A stretch of DNA of 10,155 nucleotides from an uncultured Chitinophagaceae bacterium (GCA_903841915.1 CAIMKO010000461.1:1-10155), one strand, 5' to 3'. Counted from the first letter of the stretch, positions 1 through 6,549 are shown. Translations and numbers: made by a program. Notes: a model not told the origin generated them from the letters alone.

Positions 1-1296
1 AGGATGTCCTTTCAATATATTTTCTAAGATATCCCAAACAACAGCTTCTTTTCTGTCAACTAATTTCTTAGCAGACTTCACTGTTTTTACGATTCCTCTT
101 TCAATTAATTTTCTGATGATAAATGGCTTGAATAATTCTGCAGCCATATCTTTTGGTAAACCGCATTCCTGCATTTTAAGATCAGGACCTACCACAATTA
201 CAGAACGACCGGAATAATCCACACGTTTACCCAATAAGTTCTGACGGAAACGGCCTTGCTTACCTTTCAGTACATCACTTAAAGATTTCAATGCACGTCC
301 GCCTTCGGCTTTCACTGCATTTGATTTACGTGAGTTATCGAATAATGAATCGATCGCTTCCTGTAACATACGTTTTTCATTACGCAGGATCACTTCGGGA
401 GCTTTGATCTCCAATAATCTTTTCAAACGATTATTACGTATGATCACACGACGATACAGATCATTTAGATCTGAAGAGGCAAAACGCCCGCCATCCAATG
501 GAACCAATGGTCTCAGTTCAGGTGGAATAACAGGAATATATTGCATTACCATCCATTCAGGACGGTTGGTAATTCTATTGCTTGCATCACGGAATGCTTC
601 TACCACACTCAAACGTTTTAAAGCATCTGCTTTACGTTGCTGAGATGTTTCTGTTGCTGCTGCATTACGCAAAGAGAAACTCAATTCATCCAGATCCAGT
701 CTTCCTAAAAGATCTGATACAGATTCAGCACCCATCTTGGCAATGAATTTCTGTGGATCTTCATCAGGTAAGTATTGATTATCTTTTGGAAGATTATCAA
801 TGATATCCAAATATTCTTCTTCGGTCAAAAGATCACCTGATCCCAAATTTTCTTTCACACCACCTTGGATCACCACATATCTTTCATAATACACAATGCT
901 TTCTAATTTCTTAGAACTCATTCCCAATAAATAACCGATCTTATTTGGCAATGATTTGAAATACCAGATATGCACAACAGGTACCACCAATTTGATGTGA
1001 CCCATTCTTTCGCGACGAACCTTTTTTTCTGTTACTTCAACACCACAACGATCGCATACAATTCCTTTATAACGGATACGTTTGTATTTTCCGCAAGCAC
1101 ATTCGTAATCCTTAACCGGTCCGAATATTCTTTCGCAAAATAAACCGTCACGCTCTGGTTTATAAGTACGGTAGTTAATGGTTTCAGGTTTCAATACTTC
1201 ACCGAAACTTCTTTCCAGAATTGAATCAGGAGAAGCAAGGCTGATGGTAATTTGTGAGAAGCTTGGTTTGGGACGATTGTCTCTTTTAATAGCCAT
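1..1296 (-). CDS. rpoC: DNA-directed RNA polymerase subunit beta' (N-terminal part, cut by window edge)
   Basis: This is the largest catalytic subunit of RNA polymerase, which forms the clamp and half of the active site. Only the first 432 codons are present; the family is about 1,400 residues in Bacteroidota. The protein begins MAIKRDNRPK. The zinc-ribbon cysteines are at residues 66, 68, 81 and 84 (CACGK, CDRCG), followed by RRERMGHI. The conserved segments NRPEWM, IPPELRPLVPLDGGRFA, NNRLKRLL and the rudder-region KGKQGRFRQNLLGKRVDYSGRS are all readable. The fragment stops at LKGHP, shortly before the NADFDGD metal site, which lies outside. The frame is open throughout. The start was chosen because it gives the usual family N-terminus, but no Shine-Dalgarno sequence precedes this ATG. 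In most bacteria rpoB lies directly upstream. Here the upstream neighbour is an unrelated gene on the other strand, so rpoC appears to be transcribed from its own promoter. Confidence 0.98.
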   Translation of the reverse strand, partial: MAIKRDNRPKPSFSQITISLASPDSILERSFGEVLKPETINYRTYKPERDGLFCERIFGPVKDYECACGKYKRIRYKGIVCDRCGVEVTEKKVRRERMGHIKLVVPVVHIWYFKSLPNKIGYLLGMSSKKLESIVYYERYVVIQGGVKENLGSGDLLTEEEYLDIIDNLPKDNQYLPDEDPQKFIAKMGAESVSDLLGRLDLDELSFSLRNAAATETSQQRKADALKRLSVVEAFRDASNRITNRPEWMVMQYIPVIPPELRPLVPLDGGRFASSDLNDLYRRVIIRNNRLKRLLEIKAPEVILRNEKRMLQEAIDSLFDNSRKSNAVKAEGGRALKSLSDVLKGKQGRFRQNLLGKRVDYSGRSVIVVGPDLKMQECGLPKDMAAELFKPFIIRKLIERGIVKTVKSAKKLVDRKEAVVWDILENILKGHP

Positions 1297-1330
1297 ATCC
1301 AATTACGGTTTTGATTTGAAGTATCAACAT
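1286..1330 (-). CDS. possible leader ORF (14 residues) overlapping the rpoC start
   Basis: A short ORF, MLILQIKTVIGYGY followed by TAA, begins 34 nt before the rpoC ATG and stops 11 nt inside rpoC in another frame. It is preceded by AAAGGAG (1338-1344) at a 7-nt spacing, the best Shine-Dalgarno match I found in the window, while the rpoC ATG itself has none. This layout would suit translational coupling, with ribosomes loading at the leader and reinitiating at rpoC. It could equally be chance, since a 15-codon frame is weak evidence and many Bacteroidota genes do not depend on Shine-Dalgarno pairing. No homology is claimed. Confidence 0.3.
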   Translation of the reverse strand: MLILQIKTVIGYGY

Positions 1331-1465
1331 CTTAAATCTCCTTTATTTGGTTTCCATTGCATTACACACTTGTACATTCTTAGTACACAAAGCACCAAGA
1401 CAAGCTGCAGTCTAACCTAAACAGTAAAATAAAAGGGATACAATACTTCAAAATTGTTAAGGCGG

Positions 1466-1473
1466 CAAAGGTA
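1466..1473 (-). promoter_or_regulatory. probable -7 element of the rpoC promoter
   Basis: On the minus strand this reads TACCTTTG, an exact match to the Bacteroidota -7 consensus TAnnTTTG, and the next base is C as often seen. No good -33 TTTG is visible at the expected distance; the upstream sequence is T-rich instead. Transcription would start near 1458-1461 and give a leader of about 165 nt before rpoC. Placement directly upstream of a gene lacking its usual rpoB neighbour supports it. Confidence 0.55.
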
Positions 1474-1506
1474 AGGATAGCATTTTAAATAGAAAAGGAA
1501 AGTTTT

Positions 1507-1550
1507 CCGGGCTTTTTTACCCAAAAAACCCGGTTTTATTGCCAAAACCG
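1507..1550 (+). terminator. terminator-like stem-loop with an overlapping alternative hairpin
   Basis: CCGGG (1507-1511) pairs with CCCGG (1529-1533), and inside it T6 (1513-1518) pairs with A6 (1523-1528) around the loop ACCC, with one bulged C. The sequence TTTTATT follows, so on the plus strand it resembles an intrinsic terminator. A second stem, CGGTTTT (1531-1537) with AAAACCG (1544-1550), shares bases with the first, so the two are mutually exclusive. No gene on the plus strand ends just before it, so its role is unclear. It may be a relic, or may shield the region from antisense transcription. Confidence 0.35.
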
Positions 1551-1672
1551 CTGCAAATAACCATTTCCAAACAGGGCATTTTCGAAGTCCCGTTTTTGGA
1601 GGATGGCTGAATTAACAAATCCACAACAAACTGACATTCATTGCAAATGACGACTTCTGTCAATGCCAAACA

Positions 1673-1684
1673 TGATAACTATCA
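1673..1684. promoter_or_regulatory. FNR/CRP-family-like operator (TGAT-N4-ATCA)
   Basis: The 12-bp site TGATAACTATCA has 5-bp arms (TGATA/TATCA) and matches the core TGAT-N4-ATCA of the FNR consensus TTGAT-N4-ATCAA. Its centre, 1678.5, lies about 41.5 bp before the transcription start inferred from the -7 element at 1708-1715. That is the classical position for activation by this family. The response regulator encoded about 500 bp away has a Crp/Fnr-type DNA-binding domain and is the obvious candidate to bind here. Binding is inferred, and a 12-bp palindrome can occur by chance. Confidence 0.45.
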
Positions 1685-1699
1685 GTTTTTAGTTGATAG
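1679..1699. repeat. inverted repeat CTATCA-N9-TGATAG
   Basis: CTATCA (1679-1684) is the right part of the FNR-like site, and it is repeated in inverse orientation as TGATAG (1694-1699) after nine bases. The region therefore carries three related half-sites within 27 bp. The third half-site lies just upstream of the -7 element, where a bound protein could modulate polymerase. Confidence 0.35.
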
Positions 1700-1707
1700 G
1701 TGGAAGA

Positions 1708-1715
1708 TATTTTTG
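1708..1715 (+). promoter_or_regulatory. probable -7 element for the 133-residue gene
   Basis: TATTTTTG matches TAnnTTTG exactly and lies 20 bp before the start codon at 1736. No clear -33 TTTG is found upstream, as expected for a promoter that depends on an activator such as one bound at 1673-1684. The leader would be only about 15 nt, with no good ribosome binding site. Confidence 0.45.
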
Positions 1716-1735
1716 TTTGCAGAGATAAATAAAGA

Positions 1736-2137
1736 ATGCAGATTCAAATAGTAGATATATTAAAAATAAGTGAGATCCAGGAGAAATTCAGCAGCATTTT
1801 CCCCTTTCTAAAGCTGGAATTTTTTAAAAAAAGTCCGCAGGCAAGCCCCCTTGTGATCAAACAACCCCTCATCAATATCAATAAAACACTGGCGGAAAGT
1901 AGAACCATTTTCAAAGCAAATGCAGAAATTACCATTACGCCGAATATGACGGTGAGTGAACTGGAAAAACAGTTCAATGAGTGCTACGGATTATCTACAC
2001 AAGTGTTTCGCAGGTCCGGAAATATCTGGCTGGTAACTACCGTTACCGATAAATGGACCCTGGAAGAACAAAACAAACAGGGAGAAATTATCACTAAACA
2101 GGTTAGTGAAAGGAAATCAAAACTCGATCAACTATAA
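1736..2137 (+). CDS. conserved-looking small protein of unknown function (133 residues)
   Basis: I do not recognise a named domain. The protein has no signal peptide and no membrane segment, so it is probably cytosolic. The N-terminal part (1-60) alternates hydrophobic and charged residues and ends in a lysine-containing linker. The C-terminal part (62-120) looks like a compact alpha/beta unit, with AEITITPNMTVSEL, a helix with the sequence EKQFNECYGL, then strand-like TQVFRRSG and IWLVTTVTDKWTL, and a charged lysine-rich tail. The start at 1736 sits just after a promoter-like element, while the other strand in the same place has only a shadow frame. The gene runs toward the response regulator gene, with 8 bp between the two stop codons. 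The FNR-like site upstream suggests control by that regulator, possibly under redox or oxygen stress. My impression that similar proteins occur in other Bacteroidota is memory, not a search result. Confidence 0.75.
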   Translation: MQIQIVDILKISEIQEKFSSIFPFLKLEFFKKSPQASPLVIKQPLININKTLAESRTIFKANAEITITPNMTVSELEKQFNECYGLSTQVFRRSGNIWLVTTVTDKWTLEEQNKQGEIITKQVSERKSKLDQL

Positions 2138-2145
2138 GAATTGGC

Positions 2146-3207
2146 CTAATTGTGGATCTTACTCAACTTCGCATAATCAATAATAGTGATCTTACTTACG
2201 TTGATCTCGATCAGCTTTTCGTCCTTAAAATCACTTAATGTTCGGATTGTACTCTCCGTTGCTATGCCTGCAAGATTAGCAAGATCTTCTCGCGATATAC
2301 TGATGGTGAAATTTTTTTCGGCTTCACTTTTATACCGATCGTATAAGGTTACCAAAGCATCTGCTACTTTTTTCCTCACAGAGTTATATGCAAATTTCAA
2401 GAGCTGTTCTTCTTTATCACGAAGATTATCTGACAGCATCTTGATGAACTTCCTGGACACTTCTGCATTTTTATATACCAAAGAATAAAAATCATCTTTA
2501 GGTATCAAACAAACTTCCACATCTTCCAAAGCCACTGCCGAATCAGAATATTTACTTTCTTCCAATAAAGCGAGGTAGCCGAAAAAATCTCCTTCTTTAT
2601 ATAATCCTGTGATCAGTTCTTTTGCCTGATCATTCAGCTTGCAGGTCTTTAATTTTCCTTTGTTTAAAAAATAGATACCCTTCGGATAATTCTCTTCTTT
2701 ATAGATCTCCTCTTTTTTCCGGTATACTCTTATCTCACATTCTTCCGATAATTTTTTTAAGGTATCAAAACCTCTTACTTCCTGAATAAAATTATTCAGA
2801 CCGTCAGCATTCTTGGCAAACTCTTTCTTGATGAGTTCTGCTTTTTTCAAACGACTCTCGATAGCATTCAGTAATTCAATATCATCAAAAGGCTTGGTGA
2901 TATAATCATCCGCACCCATTTCCATTCCTTTTCTAAAATCTGTCCGCTCTGCTTTTGCAGTTAAAAAGATAAAGGGGATACTGGCTGTTTTTTCATTCTT
3001 CGCCAACATGTGCAATACGCCATAACCATCCAACACAGGCATCATGATATCGCAGATGATCAGGTCCGGTTCTTCCTTCTCTGCCAATTCAACTCCTTCC
3101 TTGCCATTCATAGCAGCGATCACATGGTAATGTGCCAACTGCAAAATTTCTGCAGTATTCTCACGCATTTCAGCATTGTCTTCTATCAACAAAATTTTTT
3201 TACTCAT
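2146..3207 (-). CDS. response regulator with Crp/Fnr-type DNA-binding output
   Basis: Residues 1-122 form a receiver domain: the acidic pair is E9 and D10, the phosphate-accepting aspartate is D53 (CDIMMP), the switch threonine is T83 and the conserved lysine is K105 (TKPF). Residues about 145-245 form a cyclic-nucleotide-binding-like barrel (GIYFLNKGKLK, EGDFFGYLALLEES). The arginine that binds cAMP phosphate in CRP aligns with D222, so cAMP binding is unlikely. The four-cysteine cluster of FNR is absent. Residues 300-345 form a winged helix-turn-helix (SREDLANLAGIATESTIRTL). E318 and R322 align with FNR E209 and R213, which read the TGAT half-site. The signal therefore most likely enters by phosphorylation at D53 rather than through a ligand. 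The start codon overlaps the kinase stop in an ATGA, so the two are translationally coupled. A fused REC-CRP layout is rarer than REC-OmpR or REC-NarL but occurs in Bacteroidota. Confidence 0.93.
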   Translation of the reverse strand: MSKKILLIEDNAEMRENTAEILQLAHYHVIAAMNGKEGVELAEKEEPDLIICDIMMPVLDGYGVLHMLAKNEKTASIPFIFLTAKAERTDFRKGMEMGADDYITKPFDDIELLNAIESRLKKAELIKKEFAKNADGLNNFIQEVRGFDTLKKLSEECEIRVYRKKEEIYKEENYPKGIYFLNKGKLKTCKLNDQAKELITGLYKEGDFFGYLALLEESKYSDSAVALEDVEVCLIPKDDFYSLVYKNAEVSRKFIKMLSDNLRDKEEQLLKFAYNSVRKKVADALVTLYDRYKSEAEKNFTISISREDLANLAGIATESTIRTLSDFKDEKLIEINVSKITIIDYAKLSKIHN

Positions 3208-4439
3208 TGCTCAATATAATTTGGAAGCTTTATGATAAATGTAGTTCCCTTTTCTGATTTACTTTCAAATGTAATAGTACCGTTCATCAATTCCACATAT
3301 CTGGCCACAATATTTAATCCTAAACCCGTTCCCTGAATATTGGAAGCATTGTGACCGCGGAAGAAACGCTGAAACAAATGCTCCTGATCTTCATCCGGTA
3401 TACCGATCCCGCTATCTTTTACTTTTAGTTCGATAAATGATTCATTGACCATTGTAAATACTTCGATCGGTTTTGATTCGGGAGAGAATTTAATGGCGTT
3501 CGAAACCAGATTGAATAAAATATTCTTGAGTATTTTATGATCAAGATATACTTCCTGATTCCCGGAATGATAAAAATGAATTTGCTGTCCTGCCTTGCTG
3601 AGTGCCTGCAATTCCTGTATCACCAATGCAGTAAATTCTTTTATATTGAATAATTCAGGCACTGCAATGATCTTTCCTTCTTCGAGTTTACTGAGCGACA
3701 ACATATCATTTAAAATATCCGTTAAATGTGTGATGGATGTTTTAATACGGTTGATATGTTTTACCTGATTGTCTTTCTCTCCTATTTCTCCATATTTGGT
3801 TACCAGTGACAGTGAGGAAAGAATGGTTGCCAGAGGCGTTCTGAATTCATGCGATGCCATTGAAACAAAACGCGTTTTCAATTCGTTCAATTCCTTCTCC
3901 TTTTCCAAAGCAATACTTAACTCTTCTCTTGAATCCTCTAATTCATGTAAAGCCTCTTCTAGGATCATGGTCCTGTCTTTCACACGCTTGTCCAACTCAT
4001 TTGCCAATTGTTGCAATTCTTCCCTTTGCGTTTTAAGGATCGCCTCGTTCTTCTTTCTGATGGTGATATCGATGATAAAAGCAATGACGAATTTCGAGTC
4101 ATTGTTGGTGAAAGGACTTAAACTTATTTCAACCGGTATCTCGTCTCCGTCCTTTTTCTTTCCGTACAGGTCCATGCCGATACCCATGGTTCGGGGATGA
4201 GGATTCAGTTTATAATTTTCACGATGATTCGAATGGTTACTGAACCTTTTAGGGATCAGGATCTCAATGGGTTTACCGATTAATTCGCCATCACGGTATC
4301 CGAATAATTTTTCGCAGGAAGGGTTAGAGAGTATAATACAGCCGCTGTCATCAATAACTACGATGCCTTCATTTGCATACTCAAATAATGCACTGAACTT
4401 CTCTTCGGATGATAAAAATGGTGTTGTACTCACTTTCAT
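3204..4439 (-). CDS. soluble PAS-domain sensor histidine kinase
   Basis: No membrane segment or signal peptide is seen, so this kinase should sense inside the cell. A PAS domain spans about 12-128 (FSALFEYANEGIVVID, PSCEKLFGY, GKKKDGDEIPVEISLSP). A coiled coil follows (about 130-188), then HisKA with the phosphorylated histidine H197 in ASHEFRTPL, then an HATPase_c domain with the N box NLVSNAIKFS (N310, N314), the G1 box DSGIGIP (342-348) and the G2 box GTGLGLN (370-376). All catalytic motifs are intact. The PAS aligns without gaps to the FixL haem pocket: H69 falls on the haem-ligating His200 of Bradyrhizobium FixL, and Y76, P82 and GIG are shared. The distal Arg220 is replaced by M89, so haem and oxygen sensing are possible but unproven, because related non-haem PAS domains also carry this histidine. 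The partner is the overlapping regulator downstream. The gene begins 83 bp after the 602-residue gene and may be cotranscribed with it. Confidence 0.95.
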   Translation of the reverse strand: MKVSTTPFLSSEEKFSALFEYANEGIVVIDDSGCIILSNPSCEKLFGYRDGELIGKPIEILIPKRFSNHSNHRENYKLNPHPRTMGIGMDLYGKKKDGDEIPVEISLSPFTNNDSKFVIAFIIDITIRKKNEAILKTQREELQQLANELDKRVKDRTMILEEALHELEDSREELSIALEKEKELNELKTRFVSMASHEFRTPLATILSSLSLVTKYGEIGEKDNQVKHINRIKTSITHLTDILNDMLSLSKLEEGKIIAVPELFNIKEFTALVIQELQALSKAGQQIHFYHSGNQEVYLDHKILKNILFNLVSNAIKFSPESKPIEVFTMVNESFIELKVKDSGIGIPDEDQEHLFQRFFRGHNASNIQGTGLGLNIVARYVELMNGTITFESKSEKGTTFIIKLPNYIEQ

Positions 4440-4460
4440 AAAAATAGCGCAATACTTCTA

Positions 4461-4470
4461 TGATACATCA
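4461..4470. promoter_or_regulatory. TGAT-N2-ATCA palindrome upstream of the kinase gene
   Basis: TGATACATCA lies 22 bp before the kinase start codon, in the 83-bp gap after the 602-residue gene. Its half-sites are those of the FNR-like operator at 1673, but the spacer is two bases instead of four. It could be an off-spaced autoregulatory site or coincidence. No good -7 element was found in this gap. Confidence 0.2.
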
Positions 4471-4522
4471 AACAGTGTAAAAATTCATGATTTGAAAATA
4501 AAAAAATTCCTGAAAAAGAAAA

Positions 4523-6331
4523 CTAAGCTTCAACCAATAACAGGCTTTCCATGGTGATGTTCAGCTCGTTTTCGATGGTCACAAGATTTTCCAAAAATCT
4601 TCCATCATTCGGTAAGGTTTTATTCTCCAGCAACTGACGGTAATACTGAATACCATCAACAATGCTTGTATAGAAACCACGCAGATATTTTAATTTTTTA
4701 GGATCGGTAGTTCCCTCATTTTCTTCCACCTGCTCTTTTAAATAACTCACATATAATTCGAGCTCTTTCTGGAACATATTGGGACGATATCCTTCTTTCA
4801 ACACATTGTCTCTTCCGTAAATATGGTCTGTCATTTTCTTCAATGAAACCACTTCAGAGAAATACGCAATATTTGGCCCCGGACAAATAGTAACACCTGT
4901 TGCACTTTTTAATAAAGGCTTGGTGATATTACAAGTGGTAGTTGTATTGCTTAAGCCCAAACAAAGACATTCTTTGTCTAAGATCAGTTTCTTTTGTTTC
5001 GCTAATTCTTCCGGACTCAGGTTCTGAGATTCCAATAGATCAAGTTTCAGTTTCTGATATTTGGTCGATGCCGTACAAATAGGCTGATCAGTAAATTCTA
5101 TATTGCTTTCCAGAAATTTTTCGGGGCAGGGACTTCCGGGTAATCCCATATCGATACGATGGAATTTTTCTTCTTCACCTGTGGTCTTTTTCAGGTAATT
5201 GAAACGGATCCCCAAAGGAGAGTTCTTACTTAATATAATATCTTCTTCCTTAGAATCGCATAAACGCTGTAATGTATGTCCGTCAACATTTGTAGCTTCC
5301 GGAACCAACAGGAAAGGACTTCCCCAACCGGTACCGTCCACACCATAAAAATCTTTCAGGAACTGATCTTCTTTTGCATTGCCGATACCGCCTTGAACGG
5401 TGATCCTGGTATGCGGGATTTCTGTTGGAACTTCTCTCCCTTTTTCAGCCAATGATTTACTGTACAATGCAAACAATTCTGCCAACATTTCTTCTTTCTT
5501 CTGCTTGAATTCTTCCAGTATCGGACCTAATAAATAACCATCTGTTGCGAAAGCATGGCCCCCGCAATTCAATCCTGATTCGATCCTGAATTCAGAAACC
5601 CATAACCCTTTCTTGGCTAAGAATTTTCCCTGGATCAAAGAAGAACGATAATCACTCACTTTGATAATGATCCTTTTTACAAAACTTCCGTCTTTTACAG
5701 TTCTGAATTGTTCAAAATTATCCAGATAATTATATAAACGCGGATTCATTCCAGCAGAAAACACAACTGATGAATTGGTAAGATCGCTGTTTACATAACC
5801 GCGTAAAGCAGTTAATGCATCAGAACCTTCAACAATCATATTGCCGTCCTTATCCAAACGGTTGTTGTCTAATTTTGTCATGATGTTCACATCAATACAG
5901 CCCGGCTTGATCTCTTCACGGAGCTTGTCCTGCATTTTTTGTTTCTGCACAGAGTCAGTCATTTCAAGCATGGCCTGATATAAATGTTTCAGCTTACTGT
6001 CCTCGGGCAGCATCTCAAAATATTTCACGATCTCAGATCCGGTTTCAAATGCTTTTGTTTTAAGCTGGTCGAATTTTGAGTGTACGATCCTGTTTACCAG
6101 ATTGAGATAATCCGTAACGCGTTTAGCCCGATGATCCAGATCAATTAATGGAATGGGAATATATAATTCGTTCAATTGATTATAGTAATACTCACGCATC
6201 CTTTCCAGTAAAGTATCCTCAATGATCGAGATCACAGATGAAATACCATAAGGTGCCACCTTAACAGGCGTATCCACTGTAAAAGCAAGGCCCATTACGG
6301 GAATGTGAAATGTGTGATCAGAATATGCCAT
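4523..6331 (-). CDS. conserved Bacteroidota protein, possible flavin-dependent TIM-barrel enzyme with cysteine-rich C-terminal half
   Basis: This is a cytosolic protein of 602 residues. I believe it belongs to a family common in Bacteroidota but not characterised. The segment order resembles nitronate monooxygenases and related FMN barrels: an N-terminal strand region (PVMGLAFTVDTPVKVAPYGISS, about 11-32), VSEFRIESGLNCGGHAF (245-261) like the AGGH flavin motif, and then TVQGGIG (311-317) with DGTGWGSPFLLVPEATN (332-348), like the GGI and G-x-x-F-x-x-x-x-E phosphate-binding end. This match is remote. The second half has cysteines at 402 (GSPCPEKF), 419 (PICTAS), 455 and 457 (ECLCLGL), 467 and 483 (TICPGP), a pattern that could bind an iron-sulfur cluster. 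Substrate and pathway are unknown. It lies 83 bp upstream of the kinase gene in the same direction. Length and composition show no sign of truncation. Confidence 0.85.
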   Translation of the reverse strand: MAYSDHTFHIPVMGLAFTVDTPVKVAPYGISSVISIIEDTLLERMREYYYNQLNELYIPIPLIDLDHRAKRVTDYLNLVNRIVHSKFDQLKTKAFETGSEIVKYFEMLPEDSKLKHLYQAMLEMTDSVQKQKMQDKLREEIKPGCIDVNIMTKLDNNRLDKDGNMIVEGSDALTALRGYVNSDLTNSSVVFSAGMNPRLYNYLDNFEQFRTVKDGSFVKRIIIKVSDYRSSLIQGKFLAKKGLWVSEFRIESGLNCGGHAFATDGYLLGPILEEFKQKKEEMLAELFALYSKSLAEKGREVPTEIPHTRITVQGGIGNAKEDQFLKDFYGVDGTGWGSPFLLVPEATNVDGHTLQRLCDSKEEDIILSKNSPLGIRFNYLKKTTGEEEKFHRIDMGLPGSPCPEKFLESNIEFTDQPICTASTKYQKLKLDLLESQNLSPEELAKQKKLILDKECLCLGLSNTTTTCNITKPLLKSATGVTICPGPNIAYFSEVVSLKKMTDHIYGRDNVLKEGYRPNMFQKELELYVSYLKEQVEENEGTTDPKKLKYLRGFYTSIVDGIQYYRQLLENKTLPNDGRFLENLVTIENELNITMESLLLVEA

Positions 6332-6374
6332 AAGAATTGCGATTACAGGTTTTTTAAACTATGCTTATCTTGAA

Positions 6375-6383
6375 TGCAAGGTA
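6375..6383 (-). promoter_or_regulatory. weak promoter candidate for the 602-residue gene
   Basis: The minus strand reads TACCTTGCA, one T short of the TAnnTTTG consensus, 44 bp before the start codon. The preceding TTTAAAATG is also found before the rpoC -7 element. No -33 element is evident, so this is tentative. Confidence 0.25.
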
Positions 6384-6530
6384 ACATTTTAAATATAAAT
6401 CGGAAACCTATAAAAATTTGATTATTACGATTTAGGAAGTTTCCTTTCAGAATTGCGCTGTTTTAACATTTATACAGGATAGTTCGGATAAATAGAAACA
6501 CGAAAATAAATGCATTTGATAAGAGTTAAA

Positions 6531-6549
6531 TAAAGGTTGCCAACCTTTA
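6531..6549. repeat. 19-bp palindrome with a one-base centre
   Basis: TAAAGGTTGCCAACCTTTA has two perfect 9-bp arms around a single C. As RNA it would not close as a full hairpin with so small a loop, so it acts more naturally as DNA, either a protein site or a repeat element. It is not followed by a T-run on either strand. I suspect a dispersed genomic repeat, which cannot be shown from one copy. Confidence 0.7.

Larger units (their letters stand above)
1297..1735. other. divergent intergenic region between rpoC and the 133-residue gene
   Basis: This 439-bp stretch holds no credible protein gene. From left to right it contains the rpoC leader with its small ORF, the rpoC -7 element, a cluster of stem-loops (1507-1600), inverted repeats around 1673-1699 and a second -7 element for the plus-strand gene. 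A weaker hairpin pairs CCAAA and GGG (1567-1576) with CCC and TTTGG (1589-1599), with an internal loop. Confidence 0.8.

Noticed and set aside
1178..1420. 80-residue plus-strand ORF over the rpoC start
   Set aside because: It is antisense to the well-conserved rpoC N-terminus and its leader, with no family resemblance.
1603..1650. Short plus-strand ORF MAELTNPQQTDIHCK after GGAGG
   Set aside because: GGAGG practically touches the ATG, too close for a Shine-Dalgarno, and 15 residues without support are not enough.
2146..3207. Direct oxygen sensing by the regulator through an FNR-type iron-sulfur cluster, or cAMP sensing
   Set aside because: The cysteines (52, 157, 189, 233) do not form the FNR set, and the CRP cAMP-binding arginine is replaced by D222.
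3769..4200. 143-residue plus-strand ORF inside the kinase gene
   Set aside because: It is a shadow of the kinase coding strand, serine- and phenylalanine-rich as expected from antisense reading of coiled-coil codons.
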